DNA of 64,000 nucleotides from Gymnothorax reevesii (taxonomy: Eukaryota; Chordata; Actinopteri; Anguilliformes; Muraenidae): the NCBI GenBank assembly GCA_029721435.1, contig CM056587.1:17864667-17928666 (forward strand), written 5' to 3'. The notes below the pieces were generated by a model. That model made no database searches. It was not told the DNA's origin and saw only the letters and a list, made by a program, of their open reading frames with translations. Positions 11,400 to 24,190 of this stretch are shown here, in pieces; the first letter of the stretch is position 1, and each line of letters starts with the position of its first letter. The translations under genes and the position numbers were made by a program.

Positions 11400-13300
11400 A
11401 ATGTAGTATCAGACACAAAATGTGGAGGGGCTAGGTACAGTATTGAGGGGTGAGTCATCAAACTATGCGTGAAGCTGGTCAGAGTCGTTGTTGTTGTGAC
11501 CTCTGTGGGAATGTCATTTCTCTCTGAAGGAGCCAAAACAGACAGGAGGCATGACTGGGCAGTCCTGATAACGAGAGAGGAGGTGCAGGGTGACCAGAGG
11601 AGGCAAAACAGGGAGGTCTGCAGGTGTGTATGGCCTGAGTGTCATGTGTAAGCTGGGGCTTAGTAGCCTGATGCTAGCAACGATGTTTTAAATTTGATTT
11701 GAGGTGGGGAGAAGAGTCGCAGCATTCTGGATCAGCTTTAGAGGTCTGGCAGCAGACGCTGAACTGTAAAACCAAATGTTTAAGTTCTGAACATATGCTA
11801 AACACTTTTGTGTAACACTTTTTAAACATGTCACAGTGTTTAGATTCTGTTTTAAAGTGTATTCAACAAATCTGAAAAAGCTTGTTCGCAACATCCAATA
11901 AACATCAGTGTTTTGAAAGAGAACACCTATTTACAAAAATAATTACCAGGCATTTTGCTTTTACACACTGGTGTTTAGATTATAATCATGTCACATGTTC
12001 CACTGTTTTACAGTGTGGAAGCCCAGCTAAAGATGAGTCGCAGCAGTCCAGGTGGGGCAGTACCAATGCTTGGACCAAAAGCTGAAGTGAATAATTTGGT
12101 CAGAAAGCATCAGATTTTCCTGATGTTTTACTGGAGGAATTTGCATGTTTGGCTCACTGCTATGATGCTCTCTGACTGAAAAAGTCTGTTATCCATCATC
12201 ACCCCAGAGATTATCACTATAGATGACGAGGACACTAAGGTGTCCCCTAGAGACTGTGATGTCCTGGGGAGAAGGGTGCAGGAATGAATATCATGTCTGT
12301 TTTACCAAGGTCAAATTTAAGATGGTGGTCATCCATCTAGCTCTGGATGTCCATCGGGCAAGCGGAGATGCACACGAAGACCTGCTGCTCAGATAGTGAG
12401 TGAAAGTGGAAGAGTTGAGTGTTGTCAGCATAGCAGTGGTAAGACAAGCCATGGGGGGATTACAGGACTGGGAGAATGTGTGTGGAGGGATAAGGGAAAG
12501 GGACCAAGAATTGAGCCCTGGGGGACTCCGGTGGCAAATGGATAAGGGATGGATACTGCACAGTCCAAGACAACCTGAAAGGAGTGATCAGAGAGTTCAG
12601 ACTTGATTTAGTCCTTTGTACCACAGAAGCCCATTGCTGTCAAGAAAGACAGGGGTACTAGGTGGTCTACCTTATGAAAGGTCACTGACAGGTCGATGAG
12701 GATCAAGATAGAGGAGAGAGAGGCTGCTTTTGGAGCATGAGGTGACTCATTAACGGTGAGAAGTGTGGTTTCTGTCGAGTGGCCAGGTTTGAAGTCGGAG
12801 TGGTGTCGACCCAGTTATTCTAGGATGGGGAAAAAAACACAGTCAGTTAAAGCAGCTTTTTGAGTTTCGTTGATGGAAAAGGAAGGAGAGAAACAGCTTG
12901 GTAGTTTTGTCAGAGGGAAAGGTTAGAAGTGGGCATTTTCGGGAGATGGTTGACCTGGGCACACTTAGACAAAGGGGAGAAACTTCAATAAGATCAGGAA
13001 TTGACAAGGGAGGTCACAAAATGGAGGACGTCAGGTGTGCTGGCCTGAAGGAGAGATGAAATACACAGGGAGTTGGGTAGGAGGAGAGGCTGGGAGATAG
13101 CTGACACAGTCAGGGGAGAAAAAGTAGAAAATTGTGGGAAAGTAACAGATAGGAGGGAGACAGGGAGGGTGAAGGTTGATGCACAGTTGCAGAAAATCTC
13201 TGAAACTTTCTCTGGAAAATCATCAGCAGAAAGGAAGCACTGAGCAAGGGGGGGAAGAGGGCAGAGGAGAAAAGACTGGAAATAAGATTTCATTAATCAT
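11400..13300 (-). mobile_element. Decayed LINE (L2/CR1-like) reverse transcriptase
   Basis: Read on the minus strand, bases around 12500-12540 encode a T-G-V-P-Q-G-S-I-L-G-P block and bases around 12410-12445 encode Y-A-D-N-T-Q-L. These are degenerate versions of the PQGSxLGP and YADD boxes of non-LTR reverse transcriptases; the second catalytic Asp of YADD reads as Asn. The downstream stretch around 11730-12060 matches the familiar post-catalytic region of fish LINEs (tggatcagctttagaggtctgg, cgcagcagtccaggtgggg). Frameshifts and stops are frequent, so it is a fossil. Clade assignment is from memory of L2-like sequences, and the ends are approximate. Confidence 0.75.
11763..12014. mobile_element. 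MITE inserted into the LINE
   Basis: A roughly 252-bp insert begins actgtaaaac and ends gttttacagt, so the ends are inverted repeats. LINE sequence runs up to gcagcagacgct on the left and resumes at gaagcccagc on the right. The interior is A/T-rich and non-coding. The ACTGTAAA-type terminus resembles that of the MITE at 45241-45498. Confidence 0.6.
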
Positions 13301-15975
13301 TTACAGCCATATAAACTTTCAATATAAAAGAAGAAGCATAGATACAGAATGTATATTACCCCATTTAACAATTTTTTGCATATTTTTGATTGATATATGG
13401 ACCTCAAACAGCTTACAGTGAAACAATCATAAATATTTAGAGCAGGGTCCATCCAGCTGCCTCAATGTTACCCTTTCCCAGAATAGAGCTGGAATCATGC
13501 TGGCTCATTAGACTTGATTTTTCCAGTGCAAGTACCAATACAAAAATATACCACTTTCCCACTGTAGAGCTGGAGCCGCGCAAGCTCCTTATGCTACTCT
13601 CTGACCGGCTTTCAAAATCCTTTTTTTTTGTTGTGTGTGTGTGTGTTCTTACATCATACAGGATCCAAGAAGAAGGATTCTGTCATTTCTGACAACTTTG
13701 ATGCACTGAAAAAAGCATAATCTTTGGATGTCATGATTTGATGTTTTTTTTTTTTTTTTGATATATCCCCCCCAACAGCATGATGAAACCAGCCAGATTC
13801 CTTCAACATGCAGTTCGATACAAATCTTTGGTCTAAACATAAATGTTTGAGTATATGGAGCAATCAGTACTGGTGTTACCTCCACTAACGGAGCAATATC
13901 TCACAAACTACTGCACAGAATGGCAGACAGGACATTAGATTGGCACCAGATGTTTTATCAGCTCAATCCCAGCTATGCAAACCTCATGCAAATTTATGTT
14001 TCCACAGCAAATAGTAAGGAAACCTCTGTGCTCCAGTTTTCAGATGGACTCACTGGTGTGCTGTGCATGTGCCACTTATGCAAACATCTGCCTTGTCAAG
14101 ACATGATTCTGTCTCCCAGAACAATTCCATTGTTTCACCACTTTACCTTATTTCATCGAAGTGAAAATGTCACTACTGTTATTTCTCAACCCAGCCGACA
14201 TCATGTTTCCTCAAAGTGCACTGCAACAATTTGACAACAATGTCACGTTGCCATAAGATTGCGACAAAAGCAGAAGACCATTTTCTGTTCGTTTACAGGG
14301 CTGGCTGCCTCAGTGTCTCAGGGGTAAAGGTCTGGACATGTTCGAGACGGAGAAATATAAAACACCCTGTCACACTGTCATTTCAGCTTCAGCAATACAA
14401 AAATATTTTGTGACATTTGAGACATTAGCACATACGGCAAAGTCTTTAAGTGCATTTAAAACTAAGGTGAGTAATGGTTGTTCACAACATTTCTAAAGGT
14501 CTTAGTAAATCAGGCGCTTGATCTGTGGTTGCGATGATTTTGTGAACGTTATGAGCTAAGTCAACCATGCAGAATTCTTAAAAAGGTCTGCAAAGCCATT
14601 AGGTAGAAACAACGCAGTTCTGCAGAACAAGCAGAAAAGCCTAAAAGCATTCGTAAAAACAGTCTAGAATGATCTCTGAGGAAAATTTCAGCTTTTAAAG
14701 CAGTTTTTCTGGAAATGAAGTAATCTGATGTGTGCTCATAGTGAACTTAAGAACATTCTTCTTTCTAATGAGGCAAATGATGTCACAAAATGAGACATGA
14801 CATCAGCACAGACTTCTCATACATACTCACAGCCTCATGAGTCTGCGACTTCTGTGTAAGTACTTGCTGAAATGACTACAGTGGGAAGCTACAAGGCTGA
14901 ATAGGCAGGGTGTGAATGGACAGCCATAGGAGTAAAATCAATTTAAAACAAACTAAATGACTCTGTCGCCACAGGGACTGAGTCGTGAATCTCCACGATC
15001 CCCAAATTTCGGACAAAATGGCCGCCTGTGATAATTCCTGTAATAATTGTGGCTTCCAGAGCCCGGAACAGAGATTCTCTGCAGCGGTGGCGGCCTCGGA
15101 ACTAAACCATAGTATCTCCCCACTATTGTCATCGGGGAGGTACAATTAAGCTCTCATTGGAGCATCATTGATCTCAATTGCAGAAAAAGAAAGACAGAAA
15201 GAAATCAAAAGCAGAAAAATGTATCTCTCCTTCCTGGATCCAAGCCCAAACCATAAAAACAGCCCTGAGTCGAGTAGTTTCCTGTTATTCTTCGACATGC
15301 AGTATACTGCAAATCAATAAAACAATACGAAGTGAGAATGAATATTAGGGGACACTATTAAAATATAATTTTTCACAACTAATAATGAATTGCGCATGGA
15401 ACATAATTTCAAAGCATGAGATGTGTAATTGACTCACACAATAATGAAAAATATCAAGATTACGGAAACATTTAAATTATTTTGAGGAACTTTAATTTTT
15501 GAAGGCTGGGACAGGTTGAAATGATGTTTTCTAGGCATTGCATCTACGTTTGGTACATGTTTTAAGCTGCTTATCAGAAACTGCATGTCAGTTGTTGCAC
15601 GGTAGAGTGTACTTAATTGTCAAAAGTATCTTCCCTGATAAAAAATTATCAGGGATAAAAAATTTTCTAATATACATCAGTGAGACACAATTGGTACTAA
15701 AATCACAAAGTCGCGCGGGAAATGAAAGTCCCAGTCTTTCAACATGAAGAAACCTGTAAAGACATGAGAAGAACATACTTTGCAGACACTGAAATTGAAG
15801 ATAAAGAAGCCAGTCTATGTAGAGCTTTCCAACCATTTTTTTTTTCAGTTTGTTAATTAGCTGCAGTTTCAATTCTTTCCTCATGTGGTGGGACATTAAA
15901 GTTCTTTTTTTCTACTACAAGGTGCTATGCATAAGCTTGGTGAGGATAGTGCTCATATTTGATCATGTTCTTGAG
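13301..15975. other. No gene recognised; minor sequence features only
   Basis: Visible items are a short GT run near 13633-13645, a T18 run near 13744-13760, two diverged copies of ctttccca...tagagctgga (near 13472 and 13554), and a hairpin at 15630-15656. A minus-strand open frame at 14876-15145 has no recognised domain. Confidence 0.5.
15630..15656. repeat. Short perfect hairpin
   Basis: The bases tccctgataa, a short A loop, and ttatcaggga form a perfect 10-bp stem. There is no T-tract or gene end nearby to give it an obvious role. Confidence 0.7.
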
Positions 15976-17291
15976 TACAACCCCAAATTAGAAAAAGCTG
16001 GAACCTCATGTTTTATTAAAATAAAAAATTAAAGCAGAATTTGTAAATTACCTTTGACTAGTATTACGCTGAAAACAAAACTGTAAGTCAGGATACTATT
16101 TGATGTTTCATCACATAATTTTTATTGATTTTTCAAAATAAATACAATTCCATTTTGATTTTTTGACTCATAATATTTAAAAAAACAGGGCAGTGAAATA
16201 TTTACCACTATGTTATGTTGTAATTTTTTTCCACAACACTCAAAAACATTTAGGAACTGAAGGCATAAAGTCAGTAAGTGTTTCAGGCATGATTTTGTCC
16301 TATTCTTCCAGCAAACATCTCCAAAGGTGGGCAACAATTTGAAGGTATGTGCTGTTGCATTTTTCATTTCATAATATGCCAGACATTCTCAACTGGGGAC
16401 ACATCAGGACTGCAGACAGGAGAGTCTAGCACCCGCATTCTCATCTTATGCAGCCTTGCCTTTGTAACATGAGCAGAATGAGGTTTCGCTTTGTCTTGTT
16501 AAAATATGCCTGGGCATGTCTGGAAAAGATATCCTTTTGGAGGAAGCAAATCTCAGTGTATTTCTCAATATGGTGCTTTCAGAGGAGAGCAAGTTACCCT
16601 TGCCAAAGGCACTGACACAAACCCATACCATAAGAGGCTTTGGAACTGGTTGTGGAAGTTGACAAAGGTTTGAAAAAGTAATCATGAGCCGATGTGGTTA
16701 CATCAGTCATAGATAAATGACAGTTCTTGATGCAGAGTCATCTGAATGATCAAAGATCACAAGTACTCAGCTTTGGTGTGTGTCCTTGGCCTCCATGCAC
16801 AGCACTCCCTCCTGATTCCCTCAATCTTTTAATTGCTGTATGTTATGTGCTGTAGAGGGTGACATATCCAAATCCCTTCCTACCTTTCTGTGAGGAACAT
16901 TTTTTAATCCTTTTGATGATTTTCTCATGCATTTATGGGCAATTGGTGATCCTTGGCTCATCTTTAATCCTAAGGATTTAGGCCTTTCTTGGATGCTGCT
17001 TTTGAACCAAATCATGATTACAATTAGCTGCTGACATCAGCTGTTTGAAATCACATTATCAATCAAATTTTTACCTCATTACTAGTCTTAAATTCCCCGT
17101 GCACCAACTTTTTTGGAATGATTTGCAGGAATGAATGAATATTTACAAAATGAAGTTGATCAGGCAAGAAATTAAATATCTTGTCTTCATACTGTCTGCA
17201 GTAAAATACAATCCAAAGTAAATTTAGAAATCCCAGCTTTCATGTGCATTTTCCATACTGAACCAATTTTTTCCCTCATGTTGGGGTTGTA
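15976..17291 (-). mobile_element. Decayed Tc1/mariner element, TA-flanked
   Basis: Terminal repeats tacaaccccaa (15976) and ttggggttgta (ending 17291) are inverted and flanked by TA. Minus-strand fragments carry a helix-turn-helix N-terminal part (DMSPSTAHNI-like, around 16820-17015) and an internal PKPLMVWV-like stretch (around 16446-16685). Stops and frameshifts break the frame. It is the same family as 24740-26100. Length (about 1.3 kb) is close to that of a full mariner-type element. Confidence 0.85.
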
Positions 17292-17354
17292 TAAGCACAA
17301 ACTGATGAATTCCTCATCTTGCTTGGAAATAATCAAAATCATGGTGACAGTTGC

Positions 17355-17495
17355 TCTTCGAAGCAAACTCACACATACACACAAACTTGCGCTCACGCAC
17401 GTGCACTCTGTATCTCATATAAACACACGCTCTCCCTAACACTCAATCTCACCAGGACACACACATAGATATACTCACACACACTCTCTCTCTTG
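17355..17495 (+). repeat. CA/CT-rich low-complexity stretch
   Basis: Interrupted CACACA and CTCTCT runs (for example acacacactctctctct near 17480) without a longer unit. Confidence 0.75.
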
Positions 17496-17689
17496 CCCCA
17501 TCTATGGTGGGATGGGGCTCTGCGGTGTGCGCTAATGCAGTTGGCAGTCATACAGTGTGCTTTCATAGAGACTGCTCAGCATGTTTGCTGTGGCCTGATG
17601 TGAGCAGATTCAGGAAGCAGGTAGAACACCTCAATAACAGCTAAAGGACACCAGCGTGTGCTCGCCACCAGGAAGCGCTAAAAGACACA

Positions 17690-18098
17690 AAGCACTGACC
17701 TGCAGTTAGGTAAAGACACACAGCACTGACCTGCAGCTCGATACAGACACAGAGCACTGACCTGCAGCTGAGTACAGTCAGAGAAAACTGACCTGCGATG
17801 GGTACAGACACACAGCACTAACCTGCAGCTAGGTACAGACACAAAATACAAACCTGCAGCTGCGCACGGACAAAGAGCACTAATCTGCAGCTGGGTACAG
17901 ACATACAGCACTTATCTCCACCTGGGCACGGACACAGAGCACTGATCAGCAGCTGGGTATAGACATAGAGTAATAACCTGCAGCTTGGTATGGACACAGA
18001 GCACTGATGTTGACCGGCAGCTGGGTACAGACACATAGCACTGACCTGCAGTTAGCTACAGATGAAGAGCACTGACCTGCAGCTGGGTATAGACAAAG
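17690..18098 (+). repeat. 31-bp minisatellite, about 13 copies
   Basis: The unit agcactgacctgcagct followed by gggtacagacacac repeats about 13 times with substitutions and small length changes. Because 31 is not a multiple of three, the same motif appears in successive reading frames, which explains the Cys/Leu/Val-rich frames on the minus strand (17678-18036). Not coding. Confidence 0.95.
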
Positions 18099-18099
18099 A

Positions 18100-19142
18100 A
18101 CTATCCGGGCAAAAAGAGCAGTCGAAGGGTCGGTATGGATTTTACAAAATATTTGCCCTTCGTTGCCTCTAAAGATTCTCTGAATTTATTCTCCAAAGGT
18201 CCCTGTGACTCCTTCCCTCCATCTCTTTCAATCCGTTTCTCCCAACATCCCTCTCTCTCCCTTGCGCTAATATACACCAAGGGAGGCCAATCGAGGTTGA
18301 ATGCATTAATTATTCAAATACGTCTCACTCTCTCTGCTGCTCCAGACACAGTCAATGAGCACTGGGGTATGTGGTATTTCACCACACGGAAAAACTTCAG
18401 ACCAGGTGTCAACGAATAAGAAGTGAGGCTTCTATTAGTACATTTGTTTATAACTGTAAGCCTCTGACCTGGCAAATAACTTCACTCCCCAGTACTTACA
18501 AATAAAGAATATTTGTCGGGTTTTTTTACTATTCGGCTGTACTGGCCAACACTGCTATATCCCCACTTCACACTTTATAGCACATGAATAAATGTACTCT
18601 TGCGTGAGGTCATCATTTAACCGAGTACTTCCACTGAAAACCACCGCATTTCAGCCTCTGTTCAGCTTTTCCTGGAGCCACGAGAAAAATAATGTATAAC
18701 AAAAGCGTAAATGAGGTTTAGATTACTTCGTTTACGCTACATTTCATACACTAAATTTTTACTTAATTTGCAGTATCACTGCTAAATTAAATGTTATTCT
18801 TGTTTTGGCTTGTGTTTTTAGCTTTAAGAATGATGAAAACCTTCATGAGTTCATCAAGAATGGCAAATTATTTTCTTTCCAGTAAACATTTTGTGTTTGA
18901 ATAATGAAAGACTCTTTAATTCTTGAAACTTTTTTGATCTTTCAGACAGAGAGGAGGTGCCTTCTGAAAGGTATCCAGCCCATGGCTGTAGGCCACCGTT
19001 CACGCCCCAACGTTTAACTCAATTTGCAAATCTCCTATGAGCAGCAAGCCAGACTTGAAGCTGTATGTAAATGATGATACATCTGAAACAGCCCCAGGTC
19101 AATGTGCAAGCTGAAGTAGGAGGAAATACAATATATTCATGG
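18100..19142. other. No recognised feature
   Basis: A plus-strand frame at 18135-18419 has no domain or clear splice sites. I see nothing else supportable here. Confidence 0.5.
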
Positions 19143-20656
19143 ACAACCCCAATTCTGAAATAGTTGGGACAAAGTGTAAAATGTGAATAAAATCAAAACG
19201 CAATGACTTTCAAGTCACACCAGCCAGTACTTTATTCACAATAGAAGAGAGATAATATTGCAAATTTTGAAACAGAGAAATTGTATAATTTTATCCACAA
19301 AATGAGCTCGTTTAAAATTTGATGGCTGCTACAGATCTCAAAAAAGCTGGGGTAGGAGCCTGTTTACCTTGGTGTAGCATCCACTCTTCTTTATAACATA
19401 TAGTGGAGGTGCCTGAGCATTGAGGAGACAAGTTTCTTGAGTTTAGCCATTGGAATTTGATCCCACACTTGTTTGATACAGGCTTCCAGCCGCTGGAGAG
19501 TTTTGAGTCTCCTTTGGCAGACTTTTCGTTTAATTGTGAGCCAAATGTTCTCAATCGGTGAAAGATCAGGACTGCAGGCAGGCCAGTTCAGCATACAGAC
19601 TCTTCTACTACAAAGCCATGCTGTTACAATAGCTGCTTTATGTGGTTTTGCATTATCCTGCGGAAATGCACAAGGCCTTCCCTGGAATAGATGTAATCTG
19701 AAGGAAAGCATTTGTTGCTCCAAAACCTTTATATATACCTTTCAGCATTCATGGTGCTTTTCAAAACCATGAGCACTAATGCATCCCCATAGCATCAGCG
19801 ATGCTGGCTTTTGAACTGAAGGCTGATAACAGGAGGGGTGGCCTTTCTCCTATTTGGCCTAGAGGACACAACGCCCATGATTTCCAACAAGAATGTCAAA
19901 TTTGGACTCGTCTGACCACAGGACACTTTGCTACAGTCCATTATAGCCTTGGCCCACAGAACACGGTGGCGCTTTTGGATCATGCTCAACAATGGCTTAT
20001 TTTTGCATGATAGAGTTTTAGGTGACATCTGTGGATGGCACAGCAGACTTTGTTTGCACACAGTGGTTTCCTGAAGTATTCCTGGGCCCATTTTGTAATG
20101 TCAATGACAGAATCATGCTGGTGAGTGATGCAGTGGCTTCTGAGGGCCCTAGGATTACGGGCATCCAATAAAGGTCTTCGGCCTTGTCCCTCGCGCACAG
20201 AGATTTTTCCAGTTTCTCTGAATCCTTTGATAATGTTATGCACGGTCGATGATGAGATCTTCAAAGACTTTGCAATTTGACATTGAGGAACATTGTTTTT
20301 AAAGTATTCCACAATTTTTTTACGCAAGCCTTCACAGGTTGGAATCATGTTACACACCTGATGCCAGTTAACTTAACTACTTGCAAAATGTTCTTTCATC
20401 TGATTCTCTTATATATGAATTGCTTTTTCAGCCCTTTTTTGCCTGTGTCCAAACTTTTTGAGATCTGTTGCAGGCCGAAAATTTGAAATAAGCTCATTTT
20501 GTGGATAAAAATATAAAATGTCTCAGTTTCAACATTTGAAATGTTATCCATGTTCCATTGTAAATAACATATTGGCTCAAGTGATCTGAAAGTCAGTGCA
20601 TTTAGATTTTATCAACAATTTACACTTCGTCCCAACTATTTCGGAATTGGGGTTGT
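19143..20656 (-). mobile_element. Tc1-like transposon, nearly full length, inactivated
   Basis: Inverted ends acaaccccaattctgaaat and tttcggaattggggttgt bound a 1.5-kb element. Minus-strand fragments follow transposase order. A paired helix-turn-helix N-terminus lies at about 19986-20357, with CQIAKSLKISSSTVHNIIK-type recognition and a GRRPLL hinge. The catalytic part at about 19391-19723 has DNAKPH and SPDLSPIENIW, the second Asp and the final Glu of the DD34E triad. Frameshifts separate the blocks, so no active enzyme is encoded. The fragment at 1-457 is from the same family. Confidence 0.92.
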
Positions 20657-20679
20657 ACTCTCTACGTGGATCAGTAATA

Positions 20680-21830
20680 TTGAGCGTTGATCCTGAAGAC
20701 CCTACGCTACTTTATTTTTCAGCTAAGATTTTATATTGACGTCAGGAGAGTCATACCGCTCTGTTATAGCCTTCCCCCACGGATCCCAAATACTTTCAAT
20801 TGGTTATGATCAGGACTCTGGGATGGGATTCATGAGTGAAAATGAATCCTGCTCGCTGAACCTCTCTTTCACAATTTAAGGCCAATTAATCTTTGGATTG
20901 TCGTTTTGGAATGTACTTATGCCATCAGGGACTTTAAAAAAATGATTGATGGAATGACCTGTTCATGCAGTACATTCAGGTCGTCTTCTGACTTCATTTT
21001 GTTGCTGCATAATATTCCTGAGCCTACCTGACCTGACCAATTGAAGCAATCCCAGAATGCAACACAGCCTCCGGAGGCTTGTACAGTGTTTCCTTTCTTA
21101 CCGTGACGCAGCCATCGCTCTGGATTAGGACAAATCTCAGCTCAGCAGAACACAAAACCTTTTTCCGTTGTTCCGCAGTCCAATTTTTATGCTCCCAAAC
21201 AAATTGGACTCATATTTCCCCAATTAACACCACTAACAAGTGGCTTTCTTGTAGCCCCACAGCTGTTCAGTCCAAATCCCACAAGTTCTTGTTAAATTGG
21301 TCAAGTGGAAATGCTCTTACGTTAACAATTAAACATGAGGTCTACAGTCGATTTTTTACATTAAGACTTCACCAAGCATTTTAATGATCTCCAATCACAA
21401 CGACTTGTGATTTTTTTCCAACCAATTTCTCCCGCTAAGTTGACGGTTAACCATTCATTGCAGGTTTTAATAAGGCATTGAGCAGTTTTTAACCCAATTC
21501 CTGTAATTTCAGAAATATTCTTAGTTGTTTCCTTTGCATGATGCAGGCCGATAATTTTCCCCACTTGAAACATGGTAGGTTCTTTCCCGCGACCATGGGG
21601 TGCGTCCTCTGTTGGTGTTTGGTGTGTCTCTGAATGAGTGATTAATTTCATTCAGTGATTGGCTGATGAGTCCACGCACCTTGTTTTTCAGACAGTAATT
21701 GCCAGTGGATTGAAAGTAGATGACACAAGCCTGAGGACCCGGCAGCCCTCCAAAACGGAATCGCCTGTCCCTGCTCCGGATGTGAGTAGCTTTAATAAAA
21801 GACAAAAATGTAAAGTTTTCAGTATCGTGA
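20680..21830 (-). mobile_element. Second, different Tc1-like relic
   Basis: A minus-strand frame at 21361-21651 contains KEPTMFQVGKIIGLHHAKET followed by an SEITGIGLKTAQ-type turn, a Tc1 transposase N-terminal helix-turn-helix. Decayed sequence toward 20690 includes a segment near 20800-20830 corresponding to the conserved transposase C-terminal part (caattggttatgatcaggactct). Clear terminal repeats were not found, so the ends are approximate. It starts only tens of bases after the 19143-20656 element. Confidence 0.75.
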
Positions 21831-23867
21831 GCAGAATCTGAATTACCAGGAAACTGTAATTCATGCTAGGTACCACCCCCCCCCCCCCAAGCTATTCTTT
21901 GGGCCAATTCAACATTCGATTCAAAACTATGCAGCAAATACTTTTTCACCAGAGATCATCATTAATGAGCAGGGCAGTGTGTAAGCATCCAGCTGCCAGG
22001 TGGAAACAACATTACTGCAGCACACAGCAAATGCTGAGGTTAATGCACAGGCTGTCAGGCTGTCAGGTATTTCAATCCATATCATGTGGCCTCCTTCAGT
22101 GTCAGTGTACACTTACAGACTGGCTGTAATGTAGACACTGGGGCTCATCTCTATAGTGTCCAGAGAAGCATCTTTTACTCGGGGACAGCTAGTCAACTCC
22201 ATTCCAGCCGAGACATAGCACATCTGCGAGTGTTTGGCAGACTGAAGCAACCACATTCCCAGGGTCCCAGGTTTTGTGTCCATCCATCAATTTCAGGCCT
22301 TGGCAGGATGAGCAGAACTAGCTGACGAAGCACCAGATCAATTACGGCCCTTTCCAGCTAACTGATCTTTAAAGCAGTATTTCTTACGATAATTACATAG
22401 GCCACTACGTTTAGCACCCCTGCTTGTGCAAACACAGCAAAGATTCAAAGCCGTAGAGCAACAGCCAGACATTTCAGACAAATGGAAGAGAAGCAAGGAA
22501 ATAGAGAAACACCAGAATCAAATCACTGCTGCATTTCCTTGGCCAAAATGAATACGGCAGGAAATGAACTTCAAATCCTCAAAGATTAACATCCATTTCG
22601 AAACGGTTGTAATTGTTGGGGCTGTCAGTGATAATGTGACTTCAGCAGAGATTTTCGGCTTCAGTTTGCAGCCAAACAATCTCACTCAATGTACACAGCA
22701 GTTGGACTGGAGAGTTGCTCAGTGTTTAGTTGGATTTGTGCAGTTTGCATTGTGTGCATTTTTCCCAAATGTTCTGAAGCCCTGATGATCTCAACGGTCT
22801 CTGCTGCCCTGATTGTGTCCTTTTCAGCATTTAACACGTTCAGATCTGGCACTGCTACAGTATATATCCATTCCCATATAGCTTCATCTTTAGCAGCCAA
22901 TTCTAAGGAGTATCTGCATTGTCAGTTAGCAAATCAAAGATATTCTATTTTAGGTCTTACTTTAAAAAAGGAAAGGATACAAATAATACTTAATATGCAG
23001 CATACTTCAGGATTCAAGTGACTAAATATGTAAAAAAAAAAAAAGAAAGAAATTTTCAGTGTCATGTTCACATGAGCAAATATATTCCTTTTCATAAGTC
23101 GGCCCCTGCTATGGCCCCAGAGTTGTTAGATTTTCCACCTTATTTTCAGTCACAGATACTACAGAATTATAAAGGATCTGCCCCATCACTGCTCCATGCC
23201 CTCAGGGAGAAAAAGACCATGACCTGTTTTGGATCAGACATTCATAATCATGCACAACAAATACAGGGCTAAAAATAGTGAAAAATATCACAGCCCCAAG
23301 GGCAGTCTGTCAAGAGAATTCTTGCGCGACAATTATAAACACATACACAGCTGACCAATGCCATAGCATCAACCATGCAGCGCAACTCCAGGAGCCACTG
23401 CAGAATGGGCAGTGTCTGTTTTGCGAGTTGGCAAACCTATTGGAGCATTACCGCCACCTGCTGGATTGATTATAGTTACAAAACTTTTTTCTCGTAACTC
23501 CAATCGGCTACAACATTACAACCATCTGCCTCATATTGTGTAGATCACCCTTATGCCAACAAAACAGTCACTTCTATATGATGTCCAGTTTAATTCTTGG
23601 ACCTAGGGTTTCCCAGCAGAACATTTCCCAGCTTGTCTTCTTCCCACAGTGGATCCTGGTGTCATTCTGTCCCCAGGCAAACGGTCCACACGTACCCAGC
23701 CAATGTACAAGAAGTACAAGAAAAATGGACTCACTGGACCATGCGATCTTCTTTGATTGTTCTAAGGTGCAGTTCTAACACTCACATGCCCATGACAGGT
23801 GCTTTCAAAGGTGGATCCAGGGTAGAATAGGCACTTTAGCGGATCTGCAGCTACTAAGTTCTAACCT
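21831..23867. other. No gene recognised
   Basis: Contains a C-run at 21879-21888 and an A-run near 23032-23043. Open frames on both strands carry no identifiable domains. Confidence 0.5.
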
Positions 23868-23987
23868 GGGGTGCATTTCCCAAAATCACAGATGCCAACT
23901 TGTGTAGTTGGGCCCATTGACAGTGAATGGACGAACTATGCAAGTTGCTAACTTAGTTAGCAACAACGCTTTTGGGAAATGCGCCCC
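23868..23987. mobile_element. 120-bp hairpin MITE
   Basis: Starts ggggtgcatttcccaaaa and ends ttttgggaaatgcgcccc, its near-exact inverse. The interior is A/T-rich with a small internal palindrome (gctaacttagttagc). A GGGGCGCATTTCCCAAAA-type terminus is common among short fish MITEs. Confidence 0.85.
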
Positions 23988-23990
23988 TGA

Positions 23991-24190
23991 TTAATTATAC
24001 TTTATTGATCCCCATGGGGCAATTTGTCCAATGCATTTGACCCATCCTATAGTTAGCAGCAGTGGGCAGCACTATGGGACCAACAGCAGCTCTAAAGCCA
24101 GTTCCCTGGTCAGGGGAAATGGGAATTTTCCTGCAACAAATTTTTCTACGAAACCGAGCAGGATGGGATGCAGAGTGTATTCGACACATT
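23991..24190 (+). repeat. Fragment of a common fish interspersed repeat
   Basis: Contains tactttattgatccccatgg, then gcatttgacccatcc and cagcagtgggcagc, a combination recurring at many fish loci as the 3' part of a retroelement. It abuts the hairpin MITE at 23868-23987. Family naming is from memory. Confidence 0.6.

Noticed and set aside
17678..18036. Cys/Leu-rich repeat protein on the minus strand
   Set aside because: It follows the 31-bp minisatellite and shifts frame with each unit.
17690..18098. CRISPR array
   Set aside because: The units are contiguous with no unique spacers, and the DNA is vertebrate.
19391..20357. Functional transposase gene
   Set aside because: Catalytic and DNA-binding blocks are in different frames with stops between them; the copy is dead.
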